Positions 50,186 to 59,624 of a stretch of 64,000 nucleotides of DNA are shown one piece after another. Both the position numbers and the translations under genes were made by a program. The notes beneath the pieces are model-generated. The model made no database searches. It had not been told where the DNA came from and saw only the letters and a program-made list of their open reading frames with translations. Where the stretch lies: the NCBI RefSeq assembly GCF_034927245.1, contig NZ_JAYFQK010000003.1, positions 1 through 64,000 of the forward strand. The letters run 5' to 3'. How positions within the stretch are numbered: position 1 is the stretch's first letter; every line of letters begins with the position of its first letter. Source of the stretch: Desulfitobacterium_A sp034927245 (GTDB lineage Bacteria; Bacillota; Desulfitobacteriia; Desulfitobacteriales; Desulfitobacteriaceae).

Positions 50186-52954
50186 ATGGATTATCGGGAT
50201 ACCTTAAACCTGCCGGAAACAGATTTCCCGATGCGGGGGAATTTACCCCAACGCGAACCGGAAATCTTAAAAAAGTGGGAAAATAATAATCTCTATGAGC
50301 AGGTTCAAAAAGCAAGAGCCGGTCAGAAGAAGTTTATTCTTCACGATGGACCGCCTTATGCCAATGGAGATATTCATCTCGGGCATGCCTTAAATAAGGT
50401 CATCAAGGATATTATCGTCAAGTATAAGACGATGATGGGATATGATGCTCCCTATGTTCCCGGATGGGATACGCATGGCTTGCCGATTGAGCAGCAAGTG
50501 ATTAAAAAACTCGGCGTGAATCGGCATGCCGTGCCGACGCTTGAATTCCGTAAGCAGTGCAAAGAATATGCTGAGAAATATGTCGGAATTCAGCGTGAGG
50601 AGTTTAAGCGCCTGGGTGTGCGCGGCGATTGGGATCATCCTTATTTAACCCTTCATAAAGAATATGAAGCCGAGCAAATTGGCGTCTTTGGTGAAATGGC
50701 GAAAAAAGGATATATCTATAAAGGCTTAAAACCGGTGTATTGGTGTCCCTCCTGTGAAACAGCATTAGCTGAAGCAGAGATTGAATATGCCGATCATAGT
50801 TCTCCGGCGATCTACGTCAAATTTGCCGTAAAAGACGGTAAAGGGGTTCTCACCGAAGATAAGACCTATGTTGTGATTTGGACCACGACCCCCTGGACTA
50901 TTCCCGCTAATGTGGCTATCAGTTTGCATCCTGAATTTACGTATGCCCAAGTCAAAGTCGGCGAAGAACATTGGATTGTTGCCGAAGGACTTCTTGATCA
51001 GCTCCGTGCGCTATGGAAGCTGGAGTTACCTGTTGAGAAAACGTTTGTGGGCAAGGATTTAGAATTTGTCAAATGCCAGCATCCGCTTCTTGATCGGGAA
51101 TCTCTGCTGATCCTGGGTGAACATGTCACGCTTGAAGCAGGAACAGGGTGTGTTCATACCGCTCCGGGTCATGGGGAAGACGACTTCATCGTCGGGAAAA
51201 AGTATGATTTACCCGTCGTTTGTCCGGTCGACCATCAAGGTAAGTTTACTGAAGAAGGCGGACCGTATGTCGGTATGAAAGTCGCCAAAGCAAATCCCGT
51301 CGTGATAGATGATCTTAACAAAGCAAATGCACTTGTCTATGAAGAAAAGATAACCCATAGCTATCCTCATTGCTGGCGCTGCAAGAACCCTATCATTTTC
51401 CGAGCCACAGAACAATGGTTTGCCTCCATTGATGGCTTCCGCAAAGAAGCTTTGGAGCAAATCGATAAAGTGCAGTGGATTCCCGCTTGGGGTAAGGATC
51501 GGATATATAACATGATCCGAGACCGGGGAGATTGGTGTATTTCCCGTCAACGGACTTGGGGTGTACCCATCCCGATTTTCTACTGCGAGGATTGCGGAAA
51601 AGAATTTTTGACCGATAAAACAATTGCCAAACTTCAGGAGTTCGTTCGTCAAGAGGGCTCAGACGCCTGGTTTGCGCATTCCGCAGAGGAGCTTCTGCCC
51701 GAAGGGACGGTCTGTTCCTGTGGCGGACATAAGTTCCGCAAGGAAACAGATATTATGGATGTCTGGTTTGACTCGGGAACAAGCTATGCAGGAGTGCTTA
51801 AACAACGGAAGGAATTAGCTTGGCCGGCGGATCTCTATCTTGAAGGTTCGGATCAGCATCGCGGTTGGTTTAATTCTTCGCTGTCAACCTCTGTCGCTGC
51901 CTTTGGAACAGCTCCCTACAAAGCCGTACTCACGCATGGTTTCCTGGTCGATGAAAAGGGCCGCAAGATGTCGAAGTCTTTGGGAAATGGGGTTGATCCA
52001 CTCGATGTTACAAACCAAATGGGGGCGGATATATTAAGGCTTTGGGTTGCCTCTGCCGATTATAAAAATGATATTGCAGTTTCCCAACGGATTATGAAGC
52101 AAATGTCTGAAGCGTATCGGAAGATCCGCAATACCTTAAGGTTCCTGCTCAGTAATCTTAATGACTTTGACCCCGCTAAAGATCAGGTTCCTTATTCTGA
52201 GCTTTATGAGATTGATCGCTGGGCGCTTCTCCAACTGGGGAAGGTTATTAACAAAGCCCTTGAAGGTTATGAAAAATACGAGTTCCACGGGGTTTACCAT
52301 ACTGTGCATAATTTCTGTACGATTGAGTTGAGTGCAGTTTACCTCGATATCGTCAAAGATCGTCTCTATGTCGAAGGAAGGACCTCTCAACTGCGCCGTT
52401 GTGCACAGACGGTTCTCTATCAGACCTTAGATGCTTTGGTACGCTTAATTGCCCCGATTCTTACCTTCACAGCCGATGAGATTTGGCCTTATGTTCCGGG
52501 AGTCCCTGAAGGATCTAATATTCAAGTGGAAAACATGCCAAAAGTGAAGCCGGAATGGAAAGATGATCAGCTGGAAGAAAAATGGGATCGGATCTTAGCC
52601 TTGCGTGCGGAAGTGACAAAAGCATTGGAAAAAGCCCGCCAAGATAAGCTCATCAATCATCCGCTGACGGCACAAGTGGATCTTTACGTCCCCGATGATC
52701 TTTATCAATTCCTTCAAGGGTTTTCCAGCCTTGCGGAAATCTTTATTGTGTCTGCCGTTAAATTGCATCAGCCGACGGAAACAGTACCTGAAGACGCAGC
52801 GCAAGCTGAAGAGATCGAAGGGTTAAGAATAAAGGTCAGCCCGGCAAAGGGTGAAAAGTGTGAACGCTGCTGGATGTATCATACGGAAGTAGGCAAGGAT
52901 GAAGCCCATCCGACACTCTGCCCGCGTTGCGCATCGGTCGTTGAAACAATGTAA
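50186..52954 (+). CDS. ileS: Isoleucyl-tRNA synthetase
   Basis: A 922-residue class I synthetase. DGPPYANGDIHLGHALNK carries the HIGH motif and GRKMSKSLGNG the KMSKS motif. The CP1 editing domain includes VIWTTTPWTIPAN and GTGCVHTAPGHGEDD. A C-terminal zinc finger has CERCWMYHTEVG...CPRC. The start is ATG 50186 after TTAGGAGG; the frame is open through the T-box from 50039 but that part is leader RNA. Located after divIVA as in B. subtilis. Confidence 0.98.
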   Translation: MDYRDTLNLPETDFPMRGNLPQREPEILKKWENNNLYEQVQKARAGQKKFILHDGPPYANGDIHLGHALNKVIKDIIVKYKTMMGYDAPYVPGWDTHGLPIEQQVIKKLGVNRHAVPTLEFRKQCKEYAEKYVGIQREEFKRLGVRGDWDHPYLTLHKEYEAEQIGVFGEMAKKGYIYKGLKPVYWCPSCETALAEAEIEYADHSSPAIYVKFAVKDGKGVLTEDKTYVVIWTTTPWTIPANVAISLHPEFTYAQVKVGEEHWIVAEGLLDQLRALWKLELPVEKTFVGKDLEFVKCQHPLLDRESLLILGEHVTLEAGTGCVHTAPGHGEDDFIVGKKYDLPVVCPVDHQGKFTEEGGPYVGMKVAKANPVVIDDLNKANALVYEEKITHSYPHCWRCKNPIIFRATEQWFASIDGFRKEALEQIDKVQWIPAWGKDRIYNMIRDRGDWCISRQRTWGVPIPIFYCEDCGKEFLTDKTIAKLQEFVRQEGSDAWFAHSAEELLPEGTVCSCGGHKFRKETDIMDVWFDSGTSYAGVLKQRKELAWPADLYLEGSDQHRGWFNSSLSTSVAAFGTAPYKAVLTHGFLVDEKGRKMSKSLGNGVDPLDVTNQMGADILRLWVASADYKNDIAVSQRIMKQMSEAYRKIRNTLRFLLSNLNDFDPAKDQVPYSELYEIDRWALLQLGKVINKALEGYEKYEFHGVYHTVHNFCTIELSAVYLDIVKDRLYVEGRTSQLRRCAQTVLYQTLDALVRLIAPILTFTADEIWPYVPGVPEGSNIQVENMPKVKPEWKDDQLEEKWDRILALRAEVTKALEKARQDKLINHPLTAQVDLYVPDDLYQFLQGFSSLAEIFIVSAVKLHQPTETVPEDAAQAEEIEGLRIKVSPAKGEKCERCWMYHTEVGKDEAHPTLCPRCASVVETM

Positions 52955-52965
52955 TATAAAATAAC

Positions 52966-53020
52966 ATAATATAAGGCCCTAAGGACGGATTTTAAATCCA
53001 ACCTTAGGACCTTATATTAT
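52966..53020. terminator. Long hairpin after ileS, probable terminator
   Basis: A 19-bp arm (52966-52984) pairs with 53002-53020 with a single mismatch, and an inner GGATTT/AAATCC extends the stem. No T-run follows. The symmetric, AT-rich ends could serve either direction. Confidence 0.65.
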
Positions 53021-53175
53021 GACAAGAGTAGACATTATTCCTCAAAAAACATAGAATATAACCAGAGGCACCATTGGCTGAAAATTTGGAGCAGATTCAC
53101 AATTACAAAAAGTGAGAAAGCGCAAATGGAGATGGAGCTTCATAAATTTAGAAGGAAGATGAAGGAGCGGTGGAA
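53021..53175. other. Gap upstream of the chemoreceptor-like gene
   Basis: No gene seen. The ribosome site GAAGGAG (53161-53167) lies at its end. No clear promoter hexamers are recognised. Confidence 0.4.
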
Positions 53176-54033
53176 ATGCTTCTCACTCAGCAGATCGCAG
53201 ATCAAATCGTTAAATTGATTTATTCCGAGAGTGGTTATCATGGTATTGTATGTGATTCAACCGGAAAAATTATTTCCGACTCGGCAGGGGTTCGGGTCGG
53301 GAAAATCCATGATGGCAGCCGGAGAATTATGACGACTCCAATCCATGAAATTGCTATCACTAAGGAAGATGAGGAAGATTCCCAGGGACGTGTTCGTGAA
53401 GGATTAAATATTGCAATTGAAACGGAAGGAACAAAACTGGGGAGCTTTGGAATTGCCGGGCCGCTTAAGATAGTAACGCCTGTGGCGCGTGTTGCTGTCG
53501 GCGTGGTGGTTTCCTTGTTAAAAGAGGAAAGAGTGAAGGATGTAATCCGAAATCATGTCATTAAGCTGCATCAAGCGATTGAACAAGCAGCGGGAGCAAT
53601 TCAAGAAATGGCCGCTTCGGCCCAAGAAGTCGCCGGAATCAGTGAAGCTGTCTCGGAAGTCGCTTATGAGGGAAAAGAGCAGGTTAAGGAAACGACCAAT
53701 ATCTTGGACTTTATTCGCCGGGTTTCAACCCAGACAAAGTTGTTGGGATTGAATGCGGCTATTGAAGCAGCACGTGCCGCTGAAAATGGTAAAGGGTTTT
53801 CGGTCGTTGCGAATGAAGTTCGGAAGCTCGCCGAGGAAAGCAATCGTTCCGCAAATGAGATCGGAACAATTCTAGATCGATTTCATGAGATTATTGGGCG
53901 CATCACTGAAGGCATAGTCCATAATAAGGAGATCACCGAAGAACAGGCGAAAGCAACCCAAGAAATTGCGCATATGATTGAAGAAGTTCAACGGGTCGGA
54001 GATAATCTAAATAATTTAGCCCAACAACTATAG
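53176..54033 (+). CDS. Soluble chemoreceptor-like protein with CdaR-type sensory domain
   Basis: A 285-residue protein without transmembrane segments. The N-terminal ~120 residues (LTQQIADQIVKLIYSESGYHGIVCDSTGKIISDSAGVRVGKIHDGSRRIM...) resemble the sugar-diacid recognition domain of CdaR-type regulators. The C-terminal half is a short methyl-accepting signalling domain with the hairpin tip LDFIRRVSTQTKLLGLNAAIEAARAAENGKGFSVVANEVRKLAEES. It probably signals to CheA/CheW in the cytoplasm. The preferred start is ATG 53176; GTG 53170 is also in frame. Its ligand is unknown. Confidence 0.82.
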   Translation: MLLTQQIADQIVKLIYSESGYHGIVCDSTGKIISDSAGVRVGKIHDGSRRIMTTPIHEIAITKEDEEDSQGRVREGLNIAIETEGTKLGSFGIAGPLKIVTPVARVAVGVVVSLLKEERVKDVIRNHVIKLHQAIEQAAGAIQEMAASAQEVAGISEAVSEVAYEGKEQVKETTNILDFIRRVSTQTKLLGLNAAIEAARAAENGKGFSVVANEVRKLAEESNRSANEIGTILDRFHEIIGRITEGIVHNKEITEEQAKATQEIAHMIEEVQRVGDNLNNLAQQL

Positions 54034-54097
54034 ACGGATACACAACTGTTTGCGTATAATATAAGTGCAAGGAAAATACATATATTACCGAATGATT

Positions 54098-54282
54098 TCA
54101 GTGGGAGAGATCCGATCAACTCGGACGCCGAAGGAGAAAACTTCTTAAATATCGCTCATTTAGGAAGGGAAACTCTCAGGCAAATGTACTGCTGAAAGAC
54201 GGGGCTCTGGAGAGTTTCTCGAATGAGAACACCAAAGGGGAAGCCGAATGGCGAATCTCTCAGGTTAAAGGACAGAGGAAGC
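54098..54282 (+). promoter_or_regulatory. gcvT leader: Tandem glycine riboswitch
   Basis: Two glycine aptamers lie in series. The first contains GGGAGAGA, GACGCCGAAGGAG, AACTCTCAGGCAAA and ends GGGGCTCTGGAGAG (to about 54217). The second contains GAGAACACCAAAGGGG, AAGCCGAATGGCG and ATCTCTCAGG. The order, the linker and the downstream glycine-cleavage genes leave little doubt. Glycine binding should disrupt the following terminator and allow gcv expression. A TATAAT hexamer lies at 54055-54060, a plausible -10. Confidence 0.95.
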
Positions 54283-54310
54283 GCGCGATGCGTTATCCTC
54301 TGTTTTTTTT
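54273..54310 (+). terminator. Riboswitch-controlled terminator
   Basis: CAGAGGA (54273-54279) pairs with TCCTCTG (54296-54302), with inner GC-rich pairing (GCGCGCGATGCG), followed by eight or more T. It overlaps the 3' end of the second glycine aptamer, so glycine binding and termination are mutually exclusive. Confidence 0.9.
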
Positions 54311-54395
54311 ACTATCTGAAAGTATTTAACACTTTTGTATGACCTTTATTTTGCCTTGCATTTGGAAATACTCAAAACTTAAGGAGGTGTTTTTA

Positions 54396-55499
54396 GTGGC
54401 ACAGCTTAAACGCACTCCTCTTTATGAGGAACATCACGCGGCTAAGGCTAAGTTGATTGATTTTGGCGGTTGGGAAATGCCTGTTCAGTATGCCGGAGTA
54501 ATTGAGGAACATAACACGGTCCGAACGAAGGCGGGTCTTTTTGATGTGTCCCATATGGGTGAAGTTGATGTAAAGGGACAAGAAGCACTTCCTTTTGTTC
54601 AGCACTTGATTACAAATGATGTGACTAAAATTCAAGACGGGCAGATTTTATACTCACCGATGTGTTATCCGGATGGCGGAATAGTCGATGATCTATTAGT
54701 GTATCGCTACGGAACAGACCATTTTTACATTGTTGTCAATGCATCGAATACGGATAAAGACTACGCTTGGATGGCAGAACAAGCTCATGGATATGATGTT
54801 CAATTGGATAATATCTCAGAACAAGTGGCTCAGTTGGCGTTACAAGGTCCCTTTGCAGAAAAGATATTGCAGAAACTGACTTCAACAGATCTTTCAGGGA
54901 TCAAATACTATTGGTTTAAACACGGAGAGGTAAACGGAATCCCTAGCCTTATTTCCCGAACGGGTTATACCGGTGAAGATGGTTTCGAGATTTATTTACC
55001 CCCGGATAAAGCCCCCGAACTTTGGCGCAAAATACTTGAAACAGGTGCCCCTGAAGGCATTGAACCCATTGGCCTTGGAGCTCGGGATACCTTGCGTTTC
55101 GAAGCAAAGCTTCCGCTTTATGGTAACGAACTTGGCCCGGACATTTCACCCCTGGAAGCGGGAATCGGCTTCTTTGTGAAGCTTACTAAAGATGAATTCA
55201 TAGGCAAGGATGCCCTTAAAGCCCAGAAGGAAAAAGGGGTAAGTCGCAAGCTGGTCGGTTTAGAAATGATTGAACGGGGAATTGCTCGCTCCCATTACCC
55301 CATCCAAAAAGACGGGGAGGAAGTCGGCATTATTACCTCAGGTTCTTTTTCCCCAACCTTAAACAAAAATATTGCCTTGGGCTTAATCCGGGCGGATTTA
55401 GCAGAAATAGGCTCAACCTTAGATGTCATCATTCGCGGCAAAGCAGTTAAGGCTCAGATTATCCCGACTCCTTTCTATAAGAGGGAAAGGACGAACTAG
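54396..55499 (+). CDS. gcvT: Glycine cleavage system T protein (aminomethyltransferase)
   Basis: A 367-residue tetrahydrofolate-dependent aminomethyltransferase that releases ammonia from the aminomethyl-lipoyl H protein. It shows the N-terminal LKRTPLYEEHHAAKAKLIDFGGWEMPVQY, VSHMGEVDVKG, YWFKHGEVNGIPSLISRTGYTGEDGFEIYLP and GLGARDTLRFEAKLPLYGNEL. The start is GTG 54396 after AAGGAGGTG. A frame from 54339 is longer but lacks a ribosome site. First gene of the gcv operon. Confidence 0.97.
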   Translation: MAQLKRTPLYEEHHAAKAKLIDFGGWEMPVQYAGVIEEHNTVRTKAGLFDVSHMGEVDVKGQEALPFVQHLITNDVTKIQDGQILYSPMCYPDGGIVDDLLVYRYGTDHFYIVVNASNTDKDYAWMAEQAHGYDVQLDNISEQVAQLALQGPFAEKILQKLTSTDLSGIKYYWFKHGEVNGIPSLISRTGYTGEDGFEIYLPPDKAPELWRKILETGAPEGIEPIGLGARDTLRFEAKLPLYGNELGPDISPLEAGIGFFVKLTKDEFIGKDALKAQKEKGVSRKLVGLEMIERGIARSHYPIQKDGEEVGIITSGSFSPTLNKNIALGLIRADLAEIGSTLDVIIRGKAVKAQIIPTPFYKRERTN

Positions 55500-55537
55500 G
55501 TTTAAGGTTAATATAAAAACTAAGGAGGACGATAATA

Positions 55538-55921
55538 ATGAATCCAACAAATCTTAAGTACACTAAAACCCATGAGTGGGTAAAAGTTGATGGCAATATT
55601 GTAACCTTAGGTATTACAAATCATGCCCAAGAAAGCTTGGGGGATGTAGTCTTTGTTGAGCTTCCTGAAGAAGGAACAACAGTAACCGCAGGCGAGCCTT
55701 ATGGTACCGTTGAGTCCGTTAAAGCAGTCTCGGATATCATTTCCGCTGTGAACGGAAAAGTCGTTGAATTCAATGAAGCTATTCTTGACGCCCCCGATGT
55801 GTTAAATAGTGATCCTTATGGGGAAGGATGGCTTATTAAAGTAGAAGCGGATGATCTTTCAGAGCTTGATAATTTGCTTTCGGCAGCGGAATACGAAGGA
55901 CTGCTTGAGGAGGAACATTAA
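55538..55921 (+). CDS. gcvH: Glycine cleavage system H protein
   Basis: A 127-residue lipoyl carrier. LKYTKTHEWVKVDGNIVTLGITNHAQESLGDVVFVELP is the family N-terminus, and the lipoylated lysine is K62 in GTVESVKAVSDI. It shuttles the aminomethyl group between P, T and L proteins. ATG 55538 follows TAAGGAGGA. The gcvPA start is one base after its stop. Confidence 0.98.
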   Translation: MNPTNLKYTKTHEWVKVDGNIVTLGITNHAQESLGDVVFVELPEEGTTVTAGEPYGTVESVKAVSDIISAVNGKVVEFNEAILDAPDVLNSDPYGEGWLIKVEADDLSELDNLLSAAEYEGLLEEEH

Positions 55922-55922
55922 A

Positions 55923-57263
55923 ATGAATTACGTGCCGAACACTGCAGATCAGCGGGATCAGCTTTTGGCTAGGATCGGTGTACAGTCCATTGATGAACTG
56001 TTTAAAGATATCCCGGAAACGGTTCGGCTGAAAAAGAGTCTTGATGTTCCGGGGGGAATGGCCGAACAAGATTTGGTGAAGTTAGTGAAAGGGCTTGCTA
56101 ACCGTAACGGGAATTTAGAGGAGTATACTTCTTATTTGGGCGCAGGCGCCTATGAACACTATATCCCAAGTTATGTCGATCAGCTGCTTCAACGCTCTGA
56201 ATTCTATACGGCATATACCCCTTACCAACCTGAGATCAGCCAGGGGACATTGATGGCCATCTATGAATTCCAGACCTTAGTTTGCGAGCTGACAGGAATG
56301 GATGCGGCTAATGCCTCCATGTACGACGGAGCTTCCGCCTTGGCGGAGGCAGCCTTGATGAGCTGTGATGCGACCCGCCGCAAAAAAGTATTAGTCCCGA
56401 CAACCATTCATCCCGAATATCGCGAAGTACTTCAAACTTACCTGCCCCCTCGCGGTGTAGAAATCATTGAAGTTCCCTCCAAAGATGGAGTTGTTGATCC
56501 GGAAATCCTGGAAAAGGTACTGGATAAAGATATCGCCGGTGTTCTTCTCCAAAGTCCTAATTTCTTTGGGGCTATTGAAAAGGCCGAGCAAATCGGTCAG
56601 CTTGCTCATAGCCGGGGAGCCCTGTTTGTCATGTCTGTCAACCCGGTTTCCTTGGGAATCTTAAAATCGCCGGGTGAATTGGGAGCAGATATTGTTGTCG
56701 GGGAAGGGCAGCCTTTTGGTAATCCGCTTAATTATGGAGGACCTTATCTTGGCTACCTGGCAACTCGGGATAAGTATGTTCGGCGGATGCCCGGACGAAT
56801 CGTTGGCGCGACCACGGATATAAACGGCAAAAAGGGTTATGTTCTTACACTGCAAGCGCGTGAGCAGCATATTCGCCGTGAAAAGGCAACCTCCAATATT
56901 TGTTCCAACGAAGCGCTGTGTGCTTTAGCCTTCACGATCCATTTAACAGGGCTTGGGAAAAAAGGTCTTAAAGACATGGCTGCTTTAAATCTGCAAAAAG
57001 CGCATTATGCCGCACAGGAAATGAGCAAGCTCCCCGGAATACGGCTGGCTTATGCTCAACCCTTCTTTCATGAGTTCGTGATTGAGACAGACATAAATCC
57101 GACGAAAATCAATCAGGAACTGCTTAAAGATAAGATTATCGGCGGACTTGAGCTCTCCCGTTTTTATCCGGAACTCGATTACCATCTTCTCTTTTGCGTG
57201 ACTGAGACCAAGAGCAAAGATGACATTGATCATCTTGTGGCAAGATTGGGGGAAGTGAAATGA
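55923..57263 (+). CDS. gcvPA: Glycine dehydrogenase (decarboxylating) subunit 1
   Basis: A 446-residue N-terminal half of the split P protein. NYVPNTADQRDQLLARIGVQSIDELFKDIP, SFLGAGAYEHYIPS-type sequence (TSYLGAGAYEHYIPSYVD), YQPEISQGTLMAIYEFQT and the IRREKATSNICSNEAL motif are present. It lacks the PLP lysine, which is in subunit 2. ATG 55923 follows GAGGAGGAA; the stop overlaps gcvPB by 4 bp. Confidence 0.97.
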   Translation: MNYVPNTADQRDQLLARIGVQSIDELFKDIPETVRLKKSLDVPGGMAEQDLVKLVKGLANRNGNLEEYTSYLGAGAYEHYIPSYVDQLLQRSEFYTAYTPYQPEISQGTLMAIYEFQTLVCELTGMDAANASMYDGASALAEAALMSCDATRRKKVLVPTTIHPEYREVLQTYLPPRGVEIIEVPSKDGVVDPEILEKVLDKDIAGVLLQSPNFFGAIEKAEQIGQLAHSRGALFVMSVNPVSLGILKSPGELGADIVVGEGQPFGNPLNYGGPYLGYLATRDKYVRRMPGRIVGATTDINGKKGYVLTLQAREQHIRREKATSNICSNEALCALAFTIHLTGLGKKGLKDMAALNLQKAHYAAQEMSKLPGIRLAYAQPFFHEFVIETDINPTKINQELLKDKIIGGLELSRFYPELDYHLLFCVTETKSKDDIDHLVARLGEVK

Positions 57264-58720
57264 TCGAATTAGAACCGTTAATTTTTGAGCAAAGCCGGGA
57301 GGGACGGACCGGAGTCAGTCTGCCTGTCTGTGATGTTCCGGAGGTTGCTATTGATAAACTTCTTCCTTCCGATTATTTGCGTGAGCAAGAACCGGAATTG
57401 CCGGGGGTTTCAGAAGTAGATGTGGTCCGCCATTTTACTCGGTTATCGACTTTTAATCATGGAGTGGATACCGGCTTTTATCCTTTAGGATCCTGTACGA
57501 TGAAGTATAATCCTAAAGTCAATGAGATGTTGGCTCGCTTACCGGGTTTTACGATGCTTCATCCATATCAGCCGGAAGAGTTGACCCAAGGCTCCCTGCA
57601 GCTGATGTATGAGCTCCAGCAGGATCTGGGTGAAATTACGGGAATGGATGCGTTCACTTTGCAGCCGGCAGCCGGTGCCCATGGGGAAATGACAGGGGTA
57701 CTGATCATCAAAGCCTATCATGCCCATCGCAAAGATACCAAACGGACCAAAGTAATTGTACCTGACTCCGCTCATGGGACAAATCCCGCGACGGCAGCTA
57801 TGGCGGGATTCGAAATCGTTCAGGTGCCATCCAATGAACGCGGCGGGGTTGATCTTGAAGCCTTGCGTGCTGCTGCCAATGATGAAGTTGCCGCGCTGAT
57901 GCTTACCAATCCTAACACGTTAGGCCTTTTCGATGAGAACATTCTGGAAATCGCTAAGATTATTCATGATGTCGGCGGGCTGGTCTATTATGACGGAGCA
58001 AACGCTAATGCGATTATGGGATTAGCACGCCCGGGGGATATGGGCTTTGACGCCGTGCACCTGAACCTGCATAAGACGTTTTCGACACCGCATGGCGGAG
58101 GAGGACCGGGCGCAGGACCGGTTGGAGTTAAAGAATTTTTAAAACCATTTCTGCCTAAACCGATTGTTGTCAAAAAAGAAGAGGGGACCTATGCGCTTGA
58201 TTATGATCGTCCTCTTTCCATCGGCAGAGTCAGATCCTTTATGACAAACTTCGGAGTCCTGGTGAGAGCTTATGCTTATATTCGGGCTTTGGGTGGAGAG
58301 GGCTTAAAAAGTGCCTCAGAAAATGCAGTTCTTAATGCGAATTTCCTGATGAGTATTCTTAAAGAACATTATCCTGTTCCCTTTGATCGGGTTTGTATGC
58401 ATGAATTTATTATCACTCCGAAACATCTTAAGCCCTATGGAATCCATACCCTAGATATTGCTAAGCGCTTACTGGACTATGGATATCATCCGCCGACGAT
58501 CTATTTCCCGCTTATTGTTGAGGAAGCCATGATGATTGAACCAACAGAGACGGAGAGTATGGAGACCTTAGAAAAATTTGCGGAATCACTGATTCAGATT
58601 GCCGAGGAAGCTAAGACAGATCCGGAGCTCGTCAAAAATGCCCCGCATACTACACGGGTGACACGCCTGGATGAAACTGCCGCAGCCCGTCATCCCGATC
58701 TTCGTTGGCGGAAAGCTTAA
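57260..58720 (+). CDS. gcvPB: Glycine dehydrogenase (decarboxylating) subunit 2
   Basis: A 486-residue C-terminal half of the P protein carrying the PLP cofactor on K272 in VHLNLHKTFSTPHGGGGPGAGPVGV. STFNHGVDTGFYPLGSCTMKYNPK, LQPAAGAHGE and PDSAHGTNPATAAM are family hallmarks. Together with subunit 1 it decarboxylates glycine and loads the H protein. No lpd (L protein) gene is in this window, so dihydrolipoamide dehydrogenase must come from elsewhere. Confidence 0.98.
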   Translation: MIELEPLIFEQSREGRTGVSLPVCDVPEVAIDKLLPSDYLREQEPELPGVSEVDVVRHFTRLSTFNHGVDTGFYPLGSCTMKYNPKVNEMLARLPGFTMLHPYQPEELTQGSLQLMYELQQDLGEITGMDAFTLQPAAGAHGEMTGVLIIKAYHAHRKDTKRTKVIVPDSAHGTNPATAAMAGFEIVQVPSNERGGVDLEALRAAANDEVAALMLTNPNTLGLFDENILEIAKIIHDVGGLVYYDGANANAIMGLARPGDMGFDAVHLNLHKTFSTPHGGGGPGAGPVGVKEFLKPFLPKPIVVKKEEGTYALDYDRPLSIGRVRSFMTNFGVLVRAYAYIRALGGEGLKSASENAVLNANFLMSILKEHYPVPFDRVCMHEFIITPKHLKPYGIHTLDIAKRLLDYGYHPPTIYFPLIVEEAMMIEPTETESMETLEKFAESLIQIAEEAKTDPELVKNAPHTTRVTRLDETAAARHPDLRWRKA

Positions 58721-58738
58721 TTATTTACGGAAACAAGG

Positions 58739-58766
58739 AAAAGACCGCCGGTAGGACGGTCTTTTC
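58739..58766 (+). terminator. Rho-independent terminator after gcvPB
   Basis: AAAAGACCG (58739-58747) pairs with CGGTCTTTT (58757-58765) around a nine-base loop. The stem itself supplies the T-run. Ends the gcv operon. Confidence 0.85.
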
Positions 58767-58887
58767 GTATTATTTCGTATTATTTTTCATTTTCAAAAAC
58801 AACTTCTGTTGAAATCTATTGGAAAAAGGGTTACGCTTAAAGGTATGCAGGTAGCATAAAGAATAATATGCCAAAGGGGTGCCCTAT

Positions 58888-59619
58888 ATGAGAGTCGAAG
58901 TACTGGCAACTGCAGGAACGCCTGTCCTTCCATATTTAGAGGACAAGCTTGTCATCGTCATTGATGTTTTGAGGGCTACCAGTACAATGGTTACGGCCCT
59001 AGCTAACGGTTGTCAAGCCATCATCCCCGTTTTAACCTTGGAAGAAGCTCTCAAAAAACGTTTGGAAATTCCGGGCGCTCTCCTCGGGGGAGAACGTCGG
59101 GCCATGCAGATTGAGGGTTTTGATATGGGAAACTCACCTTTTGATTATGCCCCGGAGAAAGTGGGCGGAAAACGGGTGATTATGACAACGACAAACGGTA
59201 CGCGTGCGATCCGTGCGGCTGCTGAGGCGAAGGCTGTCTGGATGGCTTGTTTTCTCAACCTTGATAGCATCGTTGAAGCGATCTATCGTTTAAAACAACG
59301 CGTTTTGCTCGAAGGTATTGTAATTTTTTGTGCCGGAACAGAAGATCGTTTTGATTTGCCGGATACGCTTTGCGCCGGAATGATCATTGAGGAGTTAGGC
59401 TCCGATCTTCAACTCAATGATTTGGGAGAAGCGGCTCGTGTGCTTTATAAAATAGCAAAGCCTAATCTTATGGAGGCTATTGAGCAATCCGATCATGGTC
59501 AACGGCTTCTCGAATTAGGTTTCAAAAAGGATGTTATCTACTGTGCTACTGCAAATATTCTTCCCATTGTACCTGCCCTTGTCAATGGAGAAGTGATTTG
59601 GCAAATCGAAGGGAGGTAA
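58888..59619 (+). CDS. comB: 2-phosphosulfolactate phosphatase (ComB)
   Basis: A 243-residue ComB-family phosphatase that hydrolyses 2-phosphosulfolactate to sulfolactate. VIVIDVLRATSTMVTALANGCQAIIPV, LLGGERRAMQIEGFDMGNSPFDY and TTTNGTRAIRAAAEAKAVWMACFLNL are typical of the family, which provides the fold and Mg-binding acidic residues. In sporeformers sulfolactate can accumulate in spores. No comA or comC is in this window. ATG 58888 follows AAAGGGGTG. Confidence 0.88.
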   Translation: MRVEVLATAGTPVLPYLEDKLVIVIDVLRATSTMVTALANGCQAIIPVLTLEEALKKRLEIPGALLGGERRAMQIEGFDMGNSPFDYAPEKVGGKRVIMTTTNGTRAIRAAAEAKAVWMACFLNLDSIVEAIYRLKQRVLLEGIVIFCAGTEDRFDLPDTLCAGMIIEELGSDLQLNDLGEAARVLYKIAKPNLMEAIEQSDHGQRLLELGFKKDVIYCATANILPIVPALVNGEVIWQIEGR

Positions 59620-59624
59620 TAGCT

